Part shown: piece after piece, positions 1 to 7,079 of the stretch | How positions within the stretch are numbered: position 1 is the stretch's first letter | Layout of the letters: each line of letters begins with the position of its first letter | Assembly: GCF_019793435.1 (NCBI RefSeq) | Contig: NZ_JAILYH010000024.1 | Coordinates: 1 to 64,000 of the forward strand | Length of the DNA stretch: 64,000 bases | Direction of reading: 5' to 3' | Source: Rhizobium redzepovicii | GTDB taxonomy: Bacteria > Pseudomonadota > Alphaproteobacteria > Rhizobiales > Rhizobiaceae | The notes under the pieces: model-generated | Database searches by the model: none | Seen by the model: the letters and a program-made list of their open reading frames with translations, nothing else | What the model was told of the DNA's origin: nothing | Position numbers and translations under genes: made by a program

Positions 1-13
1 ACAATAAGCATCC

Positions 14-43
14 AAACAAAAAGCCTCCGATGAAACCGGAGGC
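14..43 (-). terminator. Rho-independent terminator, minus strand
   Basis: Read on the minus strand, stem GCCTCCG / CGGAGGC (37-43 and 23-29) is followed by a T-rich run (22-14). It lies 80 bases beyond the stop of the gene at 122-1165. A second stem (CCCCATC 52-58 / GATGGGG 62-68, loop GCA) sits directly before it. The same two-stem arrangement recurs at 2846-2896, so it may be a leader of the next gene to the left rather than a plain terminator. Confidence 0.6.
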
Positions 44-121
44 TGTTGTAACCCCATCGCAGATGGGGGTCCCGTTTGGACGCCGATCACCCCAAATGCG
101 GGGTCCTTATTCCATGCCTAA

Positions 122-1165
122 TCACAATTTGGACACTGCGTCGGCCGCGCCTGCCAAATCGACAAGAACCCGCTCACCGCTTGCGCCCGTTACCGCCATT
201 TCCTTACCGTGTGACGCTTGATCCAGCAATTCAAACGGCAACTGACCAAATTCGTGCCAACCGAAATAGTCGCTCTCGCCTCCGTCTGAGACATAGGCAG
301 GCTTGTCATCTACATGCCATGTTGCTCTGGTGTCGCCACTGAACAAGCTGCTGACAAAACCGACGAGATCATCCTTGCCCGGCGAGCCCATAAAGCCCAC
401 CATCACAATTCCACGATGGGTTTGGGCAAAGCAGGTGGGACCCCAATCCTCGTCACGGGTATAGAACTCCCAATCCGAGGGGGCAGCCGGAAGCTGAGAA
501 CTGACGGAAGGTTGAGCTGGAGGCTGGCCCGCTGGTGAGGCAGCGCCGAAAGGCGAGGTGACTTCCTGGCTGCTGCCGTCCTGTTCGGTTTTGGACTGCA
601 AACCCCTGAGGTCGAGGGCACAACGTTTAAACGCGTCATTCATTTCGAAAGCCTGGAACCGGTCCAGCGCTGGGACGGTCCATAGCGGTTCGTTGCCACT
701 GAATCTGATGGGTAGCGGCTGAGGTTGCCGCGCCGCCAACACGGAATCGACCATCGCGCCTATTACAGCATTATATAGAAGAACAGGCACACTGGGCACG
801 CCCGAATAGAGTTCTTGCTTGCCGATCGACTTCATTGGGAGGTCGACCACTCCCATCACAGTGTCGGCGGCGACTGTCGTTGTTTGATTGGCTGGAAGTT
901 GCCAAGCGTCTTTTCGGATACGAAGGGCTATGGCCACCTCATCGCCGGCTCCGATCATCTTTTCGATGGAGATTGACCTCGTCTCCCACAACGATGTTCG
1001 AAACGCGCAATAGGGGCGTTCGTTTTGTTCGTCGGGCACATGCAAAACGATCTCCCAAGGCTTGCCGCTATAGTAGCTCGTCTTGCTCGCTGCCGCGCCG
1101 CCTGTCACGGCAACAAAAGCCGATAGGCTGATAGCAAAAGGCTTTAGGCGATCAAACAGACGCAT
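122..1165 (-). CDS. Secreted protein of unknown function with two similar halves
   Basis: 347 aa. An N-terminal signal peptide is visible (MRLFDRLKPF, then a hydrophobic stretch ending in GGAAASK), so the product is probably periplasmic. Residues about 32-110 begin with PWEI and reach a Cys within a short distance (PYCAF). Residues about 230-347 begin with DWEF and show a similar Trp, Glu, Cys order (PTCFAQ). A Pro/Gln/Ser-rich linker (about 195-230) separates the halves. The layout recalls the InvB / COG5342 (invasion-associated locus B) fold in tandem, but that is a guess from pattern only. The start overlaps the end of the upstream membrane-protein gene by 14 bases, suggesting cotranscription. 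A terminator follows at 14-43. Confidence 0.6.
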   Translation of the reverse strand: MRLFDRLKPFAISLSAFVAVTGGAAASKTSYYSGKPWEIVLHVPDEQNERPYCAFRTSLWETRSISIEKMIGAGDEVAIALRIRKDAWQLPANQTTTVAADTVMGVVDLPMKSIGKQELYSGVPSVPVLLYNAVIGAMVDSVLAARQPQPLPIRFSGNEPLWTVPALDRFQAFEMNDAFKRCALDLRGLQSKTEQDGSSQEVTSPFGAASPAGQPPAQPSVSSQLPAAPSDWEFYTRDEDWGPTCFAQTHRGIVMVGFMGSPGKDDLVGFVSSLFSGDTRATWHVDDKPAYVSDGGESDYFGWHEFGQLPFELLDQASHGKEMAVTGASGERVLVDLAGAADAVSKL

Positions 1166-1502
1166 CGAGCTTCTTCCGCTTGGACGAACGCCACGTGAAG
1201 AAGCTCATCATGGCTAGCACCAAGGCGATAAAGCCCCAGATCGTGATGTCGGAGAAGCTGCCCGACGTTGATGCAATGAAGGCGAAGGCAGCGGCAAGCG
1301 CAAACATGATCGCGCCGACGAGCGGCAGGGCGAACGAGAACGCCCCTGCGATGAAGAACAGCAAGCCAACCAGCATACCGATGGCGCCGGCGCCTCCGGT
1401 CGCTTTGTCCTGCAGCAGGCCGCTGCCTGCCGTCACGGCGCACGATTGCATCAGCACGAGCAGGCCCAAGAACAGGCCAATAATTCCGACTGCTATTTTC
1501 AT
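1152..1502 (-). CDS. Small integral membrane protein
   Basis: 116 aa, unrecognised family. It has about four hydrophobic segments (residues 1-25, 37-58, 60-82, 88-105) and a basic C-terminus (RSSKRKK), consistent with an inner-membrane protein. The first segment ends in a Cys (MQSC) but without a convincing lipobox. The 3' end overlaps the start of the secreted protein gene (122-1165) by 14 bases, so the two are probably one transcription unit. Nothing in the sequence suggests a specific function. Confidence 0.6.
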   Translation of the reverse strand: MKIAVGIIGLFLGLLVLMQSCAVTAGSGLLQDKATGGAGAIGMLVGLLFFIAGAFSFALPLVGAIMFALAAAFAFIASTSGSFSDITIWGFIALVLAMMSFFTWRSSKRKKLDASV

Positions 1503-1597
1503 TGATTGCCCCCAGCAGCGCTAAGCTCGCGCACGAATTGAAATATGTCGGATATATCCGATGGATTACGAGCCTTCAAGGTGGTCGCCATGCGATC

Positions 1598-1861
1598 ATG
1601 GATACTCGCGAACGACTTGCCTGGAATCTTCGGAAGGTGCGCGCCGACAAGAAGGTGACGCAGGAAAATCTTGCCGTAGATGCCAGCGTCGACCGCACGA
1701 CTATAAGCGGAATCGAGCGAGGTGACTTCAACGCGTCGATCGATCTCATTGATCGTATCGCAGCAGCACTGGCCATCGATATCGCCGAGCTCTTTGCGAT
1801 CCCAAATGAGGGTGAAGCGCCGCCGAATACGCTGCCCGCCGGGCGAAAGCCCGGTCGTTGA
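1598..1861 (+). CDS. XRE-family helix-turn-helix regulator
   Basis: 87 aa, the only plus-strand gene in the island part. It is a compact HTH_3 (Cro/C1) domain: LAWNLRKVRADKK, then helices VTQENLAVDASV and RTTISGIERG, ending IDRIAAALAIDIAELF. ATG at 1598 was chosen over the in-frame ATG at 1502 because the domain starts there and GGTGG lies about 14 bases upstream. The longer form would add an unrelated N-terminus and overlap the divergent membrane gene. It probably acts as a repressor of neighbouring island genes. An antisense frame (1499-1879) is a shadow. The C-terminus is Pro/Arg-rich. Confidence 0.8.
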   Translation: MDTRERLAWNLRKVRADKKVTQENLAVDASVDRTTISGIERGDFNASIDLIDRIAAALAIDIAELFAIPNEGEAPPNTLPAGRKPGR

Positions 1862-1878
1862 TATAGTGAGATCGGTCA

Positions 1879-2235
1879 TCAGTATTCGTCCGCCCGCATG
1901 ATCGTCAGCACGCGACGCGTGACGTGTGGATTGGCGGGGTCTGGTGACGCCATGTCGTAATCATGGTCGTAATAATCGATCTTCCAGAAATAGCTGACCC
2001 CATCCTGTTCGATCGCGCCGAAGTCGTGTTCGTTGTACGGATCATCGCCGGCGTTGAAGTTGTCAAAGCCGACAACGGCCATCAGCAGGGCCAATCGTTG
2101 GTCATGGGGCAGAGCGCTCACCGCTGGGGTGATGACAACCCTTCCAGCGGTGGGATTGCGCCTGAACGTGTCGTTGAGGGTTCGGATGGTGGCCGCCTTG
2201 TCGACGGCCTCCTCTTGATGATTTGCTGAAGTCAT
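1879..2235 (-). CDS. DUF3768 domain protein
   Basis: 118 aa. It matches the family I know as DUF3768 along its full length: IRTLNDTFRR near the start, a mid-region VTPAVSAL-like core, then EHDFGAIE, FWKIDYYD, SPDPANP and VTRRVLTIM close to the C-terminus (MRADEY). The family is common on plasmids and integrated elements of rhizobia and other alphaproteobacteria; its function is unknown. The start is uncertain: ATG 2235 is used, but ATG 2250 is only 10 bases after the stop of the upstream gene (2260) and is possible. It is probably cotranscribed with 2260-2835. Confidence 0.8.
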   Translation of the reverse strand: MTSANHQEEAVDKAATIRTLNDTFRRNPTAGRVVITPAVSALPHDQRLALLMAVVGFDNFNAGDDPYNEHDFGAIEQDGVSYFWKIDYYDHDYDMASPDPANPHVTRRVLTIMRADEY

Positions 2236-2259
2236 GGCGAGGCTACGCATCGGCCAATC

Positions 2260-2835
2260 TCACAGCTTGATGGTGGGATGCAGCAGCGCCACGTCTTCGA
2301 GCTTGCGGTTGAATGGCGGCAGGTCGAGGTAATGCCGCCACTGAAGCCGCAGAACACCGTCAGACTTCAATTCGAAGACGGTCGCCTCAAACCAGCCCTC
2401 GAGCGGATCCTCGGTGGCGAGCACCAAACTGCCGACCACGATCTTCGACCAGTCGTCCGGCACATTGCTCGGCGTTGCAGCGTGCCCCTGCTGCGAAATA
2501 TCGGCAGGGGCAGCTCGCACTTCCTCCGCCTTCGCCCGATCGGCCTCGGGCAGATGGGCCGCAATCTGCTTGTAGAGGTCCTGCTTCACGAAAGGCACAA
2601 AAGCCTTGCCGCTATCGAAAAGCTTTCCCTTCGGCAGCTTCGGTAGCAGGGAGCGAACCGCGTCATTATCTGCCTTGAGCGAAAACATGCCCATCAGGCT
2701 TGCGGCACGGGACGCTGGTTGGGCGTCAGTGGCTGAAAAAAACGATGCGTGGGCCTTGCCGCTGTCGTCACGACCGAGAATGATTACAGGATGGGGTAGG
2801 TTGATCCCGGCCACGGCGGTTGAAGTGATGCTCAT
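2260..2835 (-). CDS. Accessory-element protein of unknown function
   Basis: 191 aa from ATG 2835, preceded by a good ribosome site (GGAGAGAG). The C-terminal third has a block (VVGSLVLATED, GWFEATV, LRLQWRHY, ALLHP) that I recall from plasmid-borne proteins of rhizobia whose role is not known. The N-terminal part (AGINLPHPVIILGRDDSGKAHASFF) resembles no enzyme I can name. The reading frame continues upstream to 2889, but the upstream part crosses two stem-loops and a T-run, so 2835 is preferred. The leader at 2846-2896 probably controls expression. Confidence 0.65.
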   Translation of the reverse strand: MSITSTAVAGINLPHPVIILGRDDSGKAHASFFSATDAQPASRAASLMGMFSLKADNDAVRSLLPKLPKGKLFDSGKAFVPFVKQDLYKQIAAHLPEADRAKAEEVRAAPADISQQGHAATPSNVPDDWSKIVVGSLVLATEDPLEGWFEATVFELKSDGVLRLQWRHYLDLPPFNRKLEDVALLHPTIKL

Positions 2836-2845
2836 TTCTCTCTCC

Positions 2846-2896
2846 AAAAAAAGAGGGGCCGAAGCCCCCGAAACACGCCGGCAAAACACCGGCGTG
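2846..2896 (-). promoter_or_regulatory. Leader with two stem-loops, the second a UUCG-capped terminator
   Basis: On the minus strand the order is: stem CACGCCGG / CCGGCGTG (2896-2889 and 2881-2874), then GGGGC-TTCG-GCCCC (2868-2855), then seven T (2852-2846), then the ribosome site and ATG at 2835. A strong intrinsic terminator a few bases before a ribosome site suggests attenuation, or a promoter located inside the leader. Confidence 0.6.
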
Positions 2897-2962
2897 CAAA
2901 TGTTATATCAGAACGCCCTGTAAATGTCAATCGTAGGTTGTTTTGTTAGTCAACGCTACCCT

Positions 2963-3748
2963 CTATAGATGAAAAAACGGAGGCATAACGAGATCCGACG
3001 CAGATGCGAATATGAAGCCATCACCAGACGGTTCTAGACCGACAACTTCACATCTCATGGTGGCGTCTTCCGGTCCGTAATTTGAAGCCATTTCCGCCAA
3101 CAGTCTTTTATTTGAGATAACCATCGGGCGCTCTGGCCGATCAAGCCGTCGTTTCATGAAGCCGAACATGAGACCTTCGGAAGGAGCTGCGTGAACGCCC
3201 CGTCCCGTTGCGAATGGCACCGACGACACACGCCCGTCAAAACTAGACATGAGTGACTCCAGAACATCGAAATCGGCCTCGGCACTCACGCCGGTCACCG
3301 CAAACTCCACAAGCATCACGCGTTTTCCCTGTTTTTCGGTTCCAGCATCCTCAACAAGTCCAAAAGTCGATACACATGCAAAATGTTCATTGGGCGGTCG
3401 ATCCTCGACTTGAACCGCGAATCGCCTCCAATGATCAATCGATCTTCTTATTTTGTTGGCAATATCTGTAATCGGCAGAGAATTCGTATTCCCATTGGGA
3501 ACCGTTAACGAATGCAAAGCAAAAACGCTTCGTCTCCAAGATTGGCGTTTGATTGACGTTGATCTGTCGATTGTCAGTAGTGCGTCATTGACTCTCGCGG
3601 TGCAGTTTGGGCACCGACCCTGTTTGCACCTAAGGGCGGGTTCGCACTTTATGGCTTCATACAATCCATTACCCAAGGTGAGGCCGAGAGAAGCACTACC
3701 TTCCACAATTGCGTCCGAAATACCTTTCAAGACGTTGTCGTTCATCAT
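2963..3748 (-). CDS. Unknown protein with an N-terminal four-cysteine cluster
   Basis: 261 aa. Cysteines at 35, 41, 46 and 49 (C-x5-C-x4-C-x2-C, ending GRCPNC) look like a zinc site. The rest is a mixed alpha/beta sequence without motifs that I recognise. It is the last gene of the apparent island module on the minus strand (AlpA-like, 224-aa, HUH Rep-like, this gene), 93 bases after the Rep-like gene. Position next to a replication initiator and a zinc-type cluster make a DNA-associated role plausible, but this is inference. No signal peptide or membrane segment. Confidence 0.6.
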   Translation of the reverse strand: MMNDNVLKGISDAIVEGSASLGLTLGNGLYEAIKCEPALRCKQGRCPNCTARVNDALLTIDRSTSIKRQSWRRSVFALHSLTVPNGNTNSLPITDIANKIRRSIDHWRRFAVQVEDRPPNEHFACVSTFGLVEDAGTEKQGKRVMLVEFAVTGVSAEADFDVLESLMSSFDGRVSSVPFATGRGVHAAPSEGLMFGFMKRRLDRPERPMVISNKRLLAEMASNYGPEDATMRCEVVGLEPSGDGFIFASASDLVMPPFFHL

Positions 3749-3841
3749 TTTAGTATCCTATCGATTAGGGGAGGGGCGGCATTAACCGGGACATGAGGCG
3801 CTATGATCATGTGCCAACGACTAGGCCTCTTGTGACGATTC

Positions 3842-4735
3842 CTAGTTGCCGAACAGACGGTCGCGGTTTGCCGCGATCTGGTTTGCGGCTTGCATTCTTA
3901 GTTCGAGGCGGGTGGATCGAAGGATATCCCGATAAAGCAGACTTCCTGCTCCGCCTGCGAAAGCAAGATCTTCGATCGTCCTATCGGCCATCGCAATAAA
4001 AGCGCGAACGAGATTAGTCGGTCTTATTGGTCGCTTGCGGTTTCTCCACCTTCCGGACGGCTGCTTCGTGATCTCGCCGGTGATAGGATCAAAGTGAGCA
4101 AGCATTTTCGGGTACGCGGTGTATTCTTTTATGATCGATTTAGTCATGTACCGTGCGTACGACTCAGCTGAACTGGAATCGATGCGCCGGCAGTGCGCAG
4201 CTGTGCATCCAGGCACGAAGGGCTGGTGAGCTTGATTAAAGGCGCGGCGTCGCGAGGTCAGCGCTGACTGGGTGGTTTCCCAAACGATAGCGTGGGTGTG
4301 CCATGAGAAGTATTGGCCGTCTGGGGCCGGTACAAACGCAGCCTGATAATAAAAGGCCGGCTCGACTATCCCGATGTAATTCCAGCCATTGAGGAACTGT
4401 TGTGTCAGATCCTTACAGACCTGCACATCGAAGGAGGCCGCTTCACGCAGTGGAACGGAATGCTTGTCAATGTCTAGCGTTACAAATGAAAATTTTCGCA
4501 CGCCTAAGTCGACCAATAGACGTTGAATCTTCTCCGAAAACTGCGCCGAAAAAGACATTCTGGCGGCAGCGTTTATCGCTTTAAGCGATAACGCCTCGCG
4601 GGAGTTTAAATGACTTCTGAGTTCATGCGCATTGAGCGCCCTCCCGCGCTTCGTATGAAGAAAGGCGCGCAACGCAGCGTCAAGATTTCTATGCAACATA
4701 TCGAAATCCTCTTGTGACCAAGTGAGTTTTTTCAT
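3842..4735 (-). CDS. HUH-endonuclease-like replication initiator (Rep-like)
   Basis: 297 aa from ATG 4735, chosen because GGAG lies 7 bases upstream; a longer form from 4759 is less likely. Three motifs of rolling-circle initiators appear in order and at sensible spacing: motif I KFSFVTLDID (81-90), motif II WHTHAIVW with His146 and His148 (the metal-binding HUH pair), and motif III YARYMTK with Tyr193, Tyr196 and Lys199 (catalytic Tyr and Lys). In HUH Reps the Tyr nicks one strand at the origin and stays covalently bound to it. The family was recognised from motifs only; no helicase domain is present. It is embedded between two unknown genes and downstream of an AlpA-like gene. Confidence 0.65.
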   Translation of the reverse strand: MKKLTWSQEDFDMLHRNLDAALRAFLHTKRGRALNAHELRSHLNSREALSLKAINAAARMSFSAQFSEKIQRLLVDLGVRKFSFVTLDIDKHSVPLREAASFDVQVCKDLTQQFLNGWNYIGIVEPAFYYQAAFVPAPDGQYFSWHTHAIVWETTQSALTSRRRAFNQAHQPFVPGCTAAHCRRIDSSSAESYARYMTKSIIKEYTAYPKMLAHFDPITGEITKQPSGRWRNRKRPIRPTNLVRAFIAMADRTIEDLAFAGGAGSLLYRDILRSTRLELRMQAANQIAANRDRLFGN

Positions 4736-4751
4736 GATCGTTCTCCATAGA

Positions 4752-4788
4752 GCAGGCAAAGCTCCGCCATCGGGCGTTGCCCGCCTGC
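4752..4788 (-). other. Stem-loop just upstream of the Rep-like gene; possible origin or translational control element
   Basis: GCAGGC (4752-4757) pairs with GCCTGC (4783-4788), and an inner stem GGGC / GCCC (4772-4775, 4779-4782) forms beside it. It sits directly before the ribosome site of the Rep-like gene. Rolling-circle double-strand origins often contain such hairpins near rep; translational control is an alternative. Confidence 0.35.
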
Positions 4789-4845
4789 GTCTCTAGTTGT
4801 TTGTGGTAAGTTGGATGGTTTGCTTTCGATAAGCACAAAACTGTA

Positions 4846-5520
4846 TTACAAGGTAGCGTGCTTAACTTTACTCGTCTTGAGAACACTTATTGTGATCTCA
4901 ACGTTATTGTTGGGTAGGCGCTTTAGCTCCCCCCTTATCTTAATTTTTGTTTTGTCGGGCAACCTGTAGAGCGTTGCCTGGATTGCAGTTGGCGCACTAA
5001 CCCCGATTGAGCGAGAAGCAGCCTGTCTCATCTTTTCGATGCCACCGGCTTCACTGATTATCTGTGGTATCTTAATCGCGGAGATCTTCTCGTCGAAGTG
5101 CGGCAACAGTGCCCGATGGTATCTATGGACAGTGCTGTCTGCCTTTTTGCCATTGAACCCCACGGCTAGACGCAAGGCGGCCCGTAAAGGATCGTCTCGA
5201 TTTGGCTTCAGCTTGGGATGCTGTGCCCATTCATCTGCGGCACAAAGCTCATCCCATTGCTCATCGTCTTCTGCGAGAATCAATGCGGCCCCATAAACAA
5301 CAGCGAGCTTCGTCGTCAACGCCTGATCTGTATTCTGAAGTAGGTCCGCGATACCTTTGTTTGCACTCCTCAGCGCAGGCACAACACCCTTTTCATGAAG
5401 CTCACTTAGGGCTGCCCCAAGCTCTGATTGTGAACCGCCAGTGCTAGCTTTCTTGTCGCCATCTTCTCTTGCTGCCACGTGCTTGTGAGCTTTTTTGCTC
5501 GTTTTTTTGTGCGGCTTCAT
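4846..5520 (-). CDS. Unknown island protein between AlpA-like and Rep-like genes
   Basis: 224 aa, unrecognised. The N-terminus is very Lys/His-rich (MKPHKKTSKKAHKH), which would suit nucleic-acid contact. A helical middle follows (residues about 35-160), and the C-terminal 50 residues are beta-like (TKIKIRGELKRL, VEITISVLKTSK). The start overlaps the stop of the AlpA-like gene by four bases (ATGA), implying translational coupling. The Rep-like gene follows after 110 bases. No signal peptide or membrane segment. A role in replication or in control of the element is inferred only from position. Confidence 0.6.
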   Translation of the reverse strand: MKPHKKTSKKAHKHVAAREDGDKKASTGGSQSELGAALSELHEKGVVPALRSANKGIADLLQNTDQALTTKLAVVYGAALILAEDDEQWDELCAADEWAQHPKLKPNRDDPLRAALRLAVGFNGKKADSTVHRYHRALLPHFDEKISAIKIPQIISEAGGIEKMRQAASRSIGVSAPTAIQATLYRLPDKTKIKIRGELKRLPNNNVEITISVLKTSKVKHATL

Positions 5521-5735
5521 CGATTTGCCTCCGCTAGCGAAGCAACGAAGCGACGTATCGCCGATATCTCATAGACTGACATTCTCGGCCCAATTAAGGT
5601 TGGCTTTGGGGCTCTGCCGGCCCGCACGAGCGAATACCAGCTGGATCGGCTAATCGGGATCAGCTTGCCTTTCCCGACAAAGTCATTGAGGCGAGCGAAG
5701 CCCTCCATGGGTAAAGTTTGATTGTCTCTGTTCAT
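5517..5735 (-). CDS. AlpA-like DNA-binding regulator / excisionase-type protein
   Basis: 72 aa. The core PISRSSWYSLVRAGRAPKP followed by ISAIRRFVASL is the winged-helix pattern of AlpA-type phage regulators (MerR-like fold), in which the Ser-Trp helix recognises DNA and the GRAPKP turn is typical. Such proteins activate integrase genes or act as excisionases in integrated elements. It is the first gene of the apparent module and overlaps the next gene by four bases. The region 5736-5873 upstream should hold the module promoter; no clear boxes were identified. Confidence 0.75.
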   Translation of the reverse strand: MNRDNQTLPMEGFARLNDFVGKGKLIPISRSSWYSLVRAGRAPKPTLIGPRMSVYEISAIRRFVASLAEANR

Positions 5736-5873
5736 TTCCGTTCTCCTATCGTCTGAACTAGGTTTCGACAGGAACAGAGATGATCAAAAACGTGGAGCTA
5801 GTACATTTGTCCGCGGCTTTGAGGACACTCCGCACTTAAGTGGACACAATATCTAATTGAAAAAATTAGAACA

Positions 5874-6812
5874 TTATAAGTTGCTGTTGATCAGCTTTAC
5901 CTCATCTGCCGTTAGATCGAAAACAAATGACTCGGCTTCAAGTCCACCGAGGAATTTTGAGTTAGAAGATTGGAGTTCGTCAGACATCAGCCGCAGCACG
6001 CTATCGCAAACAAACCTCGTCCTTCGCATCCATGTGCGAAAGAAACGGTGGTCGCGGGAAAATTTCAGATCGCCGCTCAACACTACGTCAAGGAGTGTTT
6101 TCGAAGGAGAGACCTTGATCGAACTGGCTGCATAGATGAACGCGATATTCTCTTTGACTTGGCCCCACATAGCATAAGTTGCAGTGGATGACTTGAGGCT
6201 ATCATCGCTGTTCTTCTCTAGAAACCGCATTGCGAAATTCACGCTCGGGTCTCTCTTAGAGTTCACCCGTTTCGCGGAAACGTAGTGACAGCACGCCATC
6301 AGCTTGACTATTGTCATGTAGTCCTTTTTTCGTGTGTAGGTCTCATCTTCAAGCAATGCGCCCGAGCCGAAGGCAAGAAATCCTCCCGCGCCCTGAAAAG
6401 CTGTATAAATATTGAAGATGAACTGTGATCCGGCAAAATAGTACCGGGCAATCATATCCGCCGCCGTGTTCGAATCGAGATCGAGTCTCGCAGCCTTGTC
6501 TTCCGCTTCGGCAAGGAGTTGTTTGATCGCAATGCCAATTAAGTCAAACCTTACGTCTGGATCAAAAGGTGCGACCGCCCAGCCGCAGAAGGCAAAGAAG
6601 GTGGCTTCCTTATGTCCGTAATATGAGGGCGCGCCATTCATCAGAAGTTTGACGGCAGCCCCTGCATCGTAGGTTTCGAGGAGGTTTGCCATGCCAAATG
6701 ACGGTTCGTCAGCGGGCCGTTCTATAGATCCGTATTCTTCGATCTGGGATGCGAATTGATCGAACAATTTCATCACCTCCGGAGGTACGGTGGGCTTGGG
6801 TGCGGGGCTCAT
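5874..6812 (-). CDS. Unknown soluble island protein
   Basis: 312 aa, no recognised domain. Probably cytoplasmic and largely helical, without signal peptide or convincing membrane helices. Codon use is AT-rich compared with genes right of 7080. It is the last gene before the putative att site (7038-7057), separated from it by about 225 bases, and lies upstream of the AlpA/Rep module on the same strand with a 138-base gap. An AT-rich inverted repeat (TCTAATT / AATTAGA, 5852-5870) follows its stop. Genes at island ends often carry cargo functions, but nothing in this sequence indicates which. Confidence 0.55.
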   Translation of the reverse strand: MSPAPKPTVPPEVMKLFDQFASQIEEYGSIERPADEPSFGMANLLETYDAGAAVKLLMNGAPSYYGHKEATFFAFCGWAVAPFDPDVRFDLIGIAIKQLLAEAEDKAARLDLDSNTAADMIARYYFAGSQFIFNIYTAFQGAGGFLAFGSGALLEDETYTRKKDYMTIVKLMACCHYVSAKRVNSKRDPSVNFAMRFLEKNSDDSLKSSTATYAMWGQVKENIAFIYAASSIKVSPSKTLLDVVLSGDLKFSRDHRFFRTWMRRTRFVCDSVLRLMSDELQSSNSKFLGGLEAESFVFDLTADEVKLINSNL

Positions 6813-7037
6813 TGCTCGACTCCATCAATGCGGCGGCGGTAGTTTATAAAGGGAAAGTAAGTTGCCTCGCGCCGAAAGAAAAGCACGACCCGGAGGCCGC
6901 CTCAGATTGATCGGGATCGGTGCGGATTGTTCATCGAACGTGCGGAGACATCCAGCTGATTTCGCGGTATATTTGACGGTATCACGGCGATAAGCAAAAA
7001 AATGATTAGTTTTTGCAATGCTTTAGTAGGTTAGCGG

Positions 7038-7057
7038 GGTTCCATTCACCCGCTCCA
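7038..7057 (+). other. Putative att site: tRNA-Gly-like 3' end
   Basis: GGTTCCATTCACCCGCTCCA resembles the T-arm and acceptor end of bacterial tRNA-Gly genes, which end in CACCCGCTCCA. The rest of a tRNA is absent. A fragment of this type is the usual footprint left by tyrosine-recombinase islands at the end away from the intact tRNA. It coincides with the change in base composition. Confidence 0.55.
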
Positions 7058-7079
7058 ACTGCCTTTCCAGCGAACTTCT

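Larger units (their letters stand above)
1..7057. mobile_element. Right-hand end of a genomic island integrated at a tRNA-Gly gene
   Basis: The first 7 kb differ from the rest of the window: codons and intergenic DNA are visibly more AT-rich, most genes are of unknown function, and family-level matches are accessory types (DUF3768, AlpA-like regulator, HUH Rep-like protein, XRE regulator). The segment stops at 7038-7057, where a tRNA-Gly-like 3' end is found, and GC-rich core genes begin at once. Inference: the island continues leftward beyond the window, where the intact tRNA-Gly gene and an integrase would be expected. No integrase, relaxase or conjugation gene lies inside the window, so whether it is conjugative cannot be judged. 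Confidence 0.65.

Noticed and set aside
1499..1879. 126-aa minus-strand frame
   Set aside because: Antisense to a clear XRE helix-turn-helix gene; its sequence shows no domain character.
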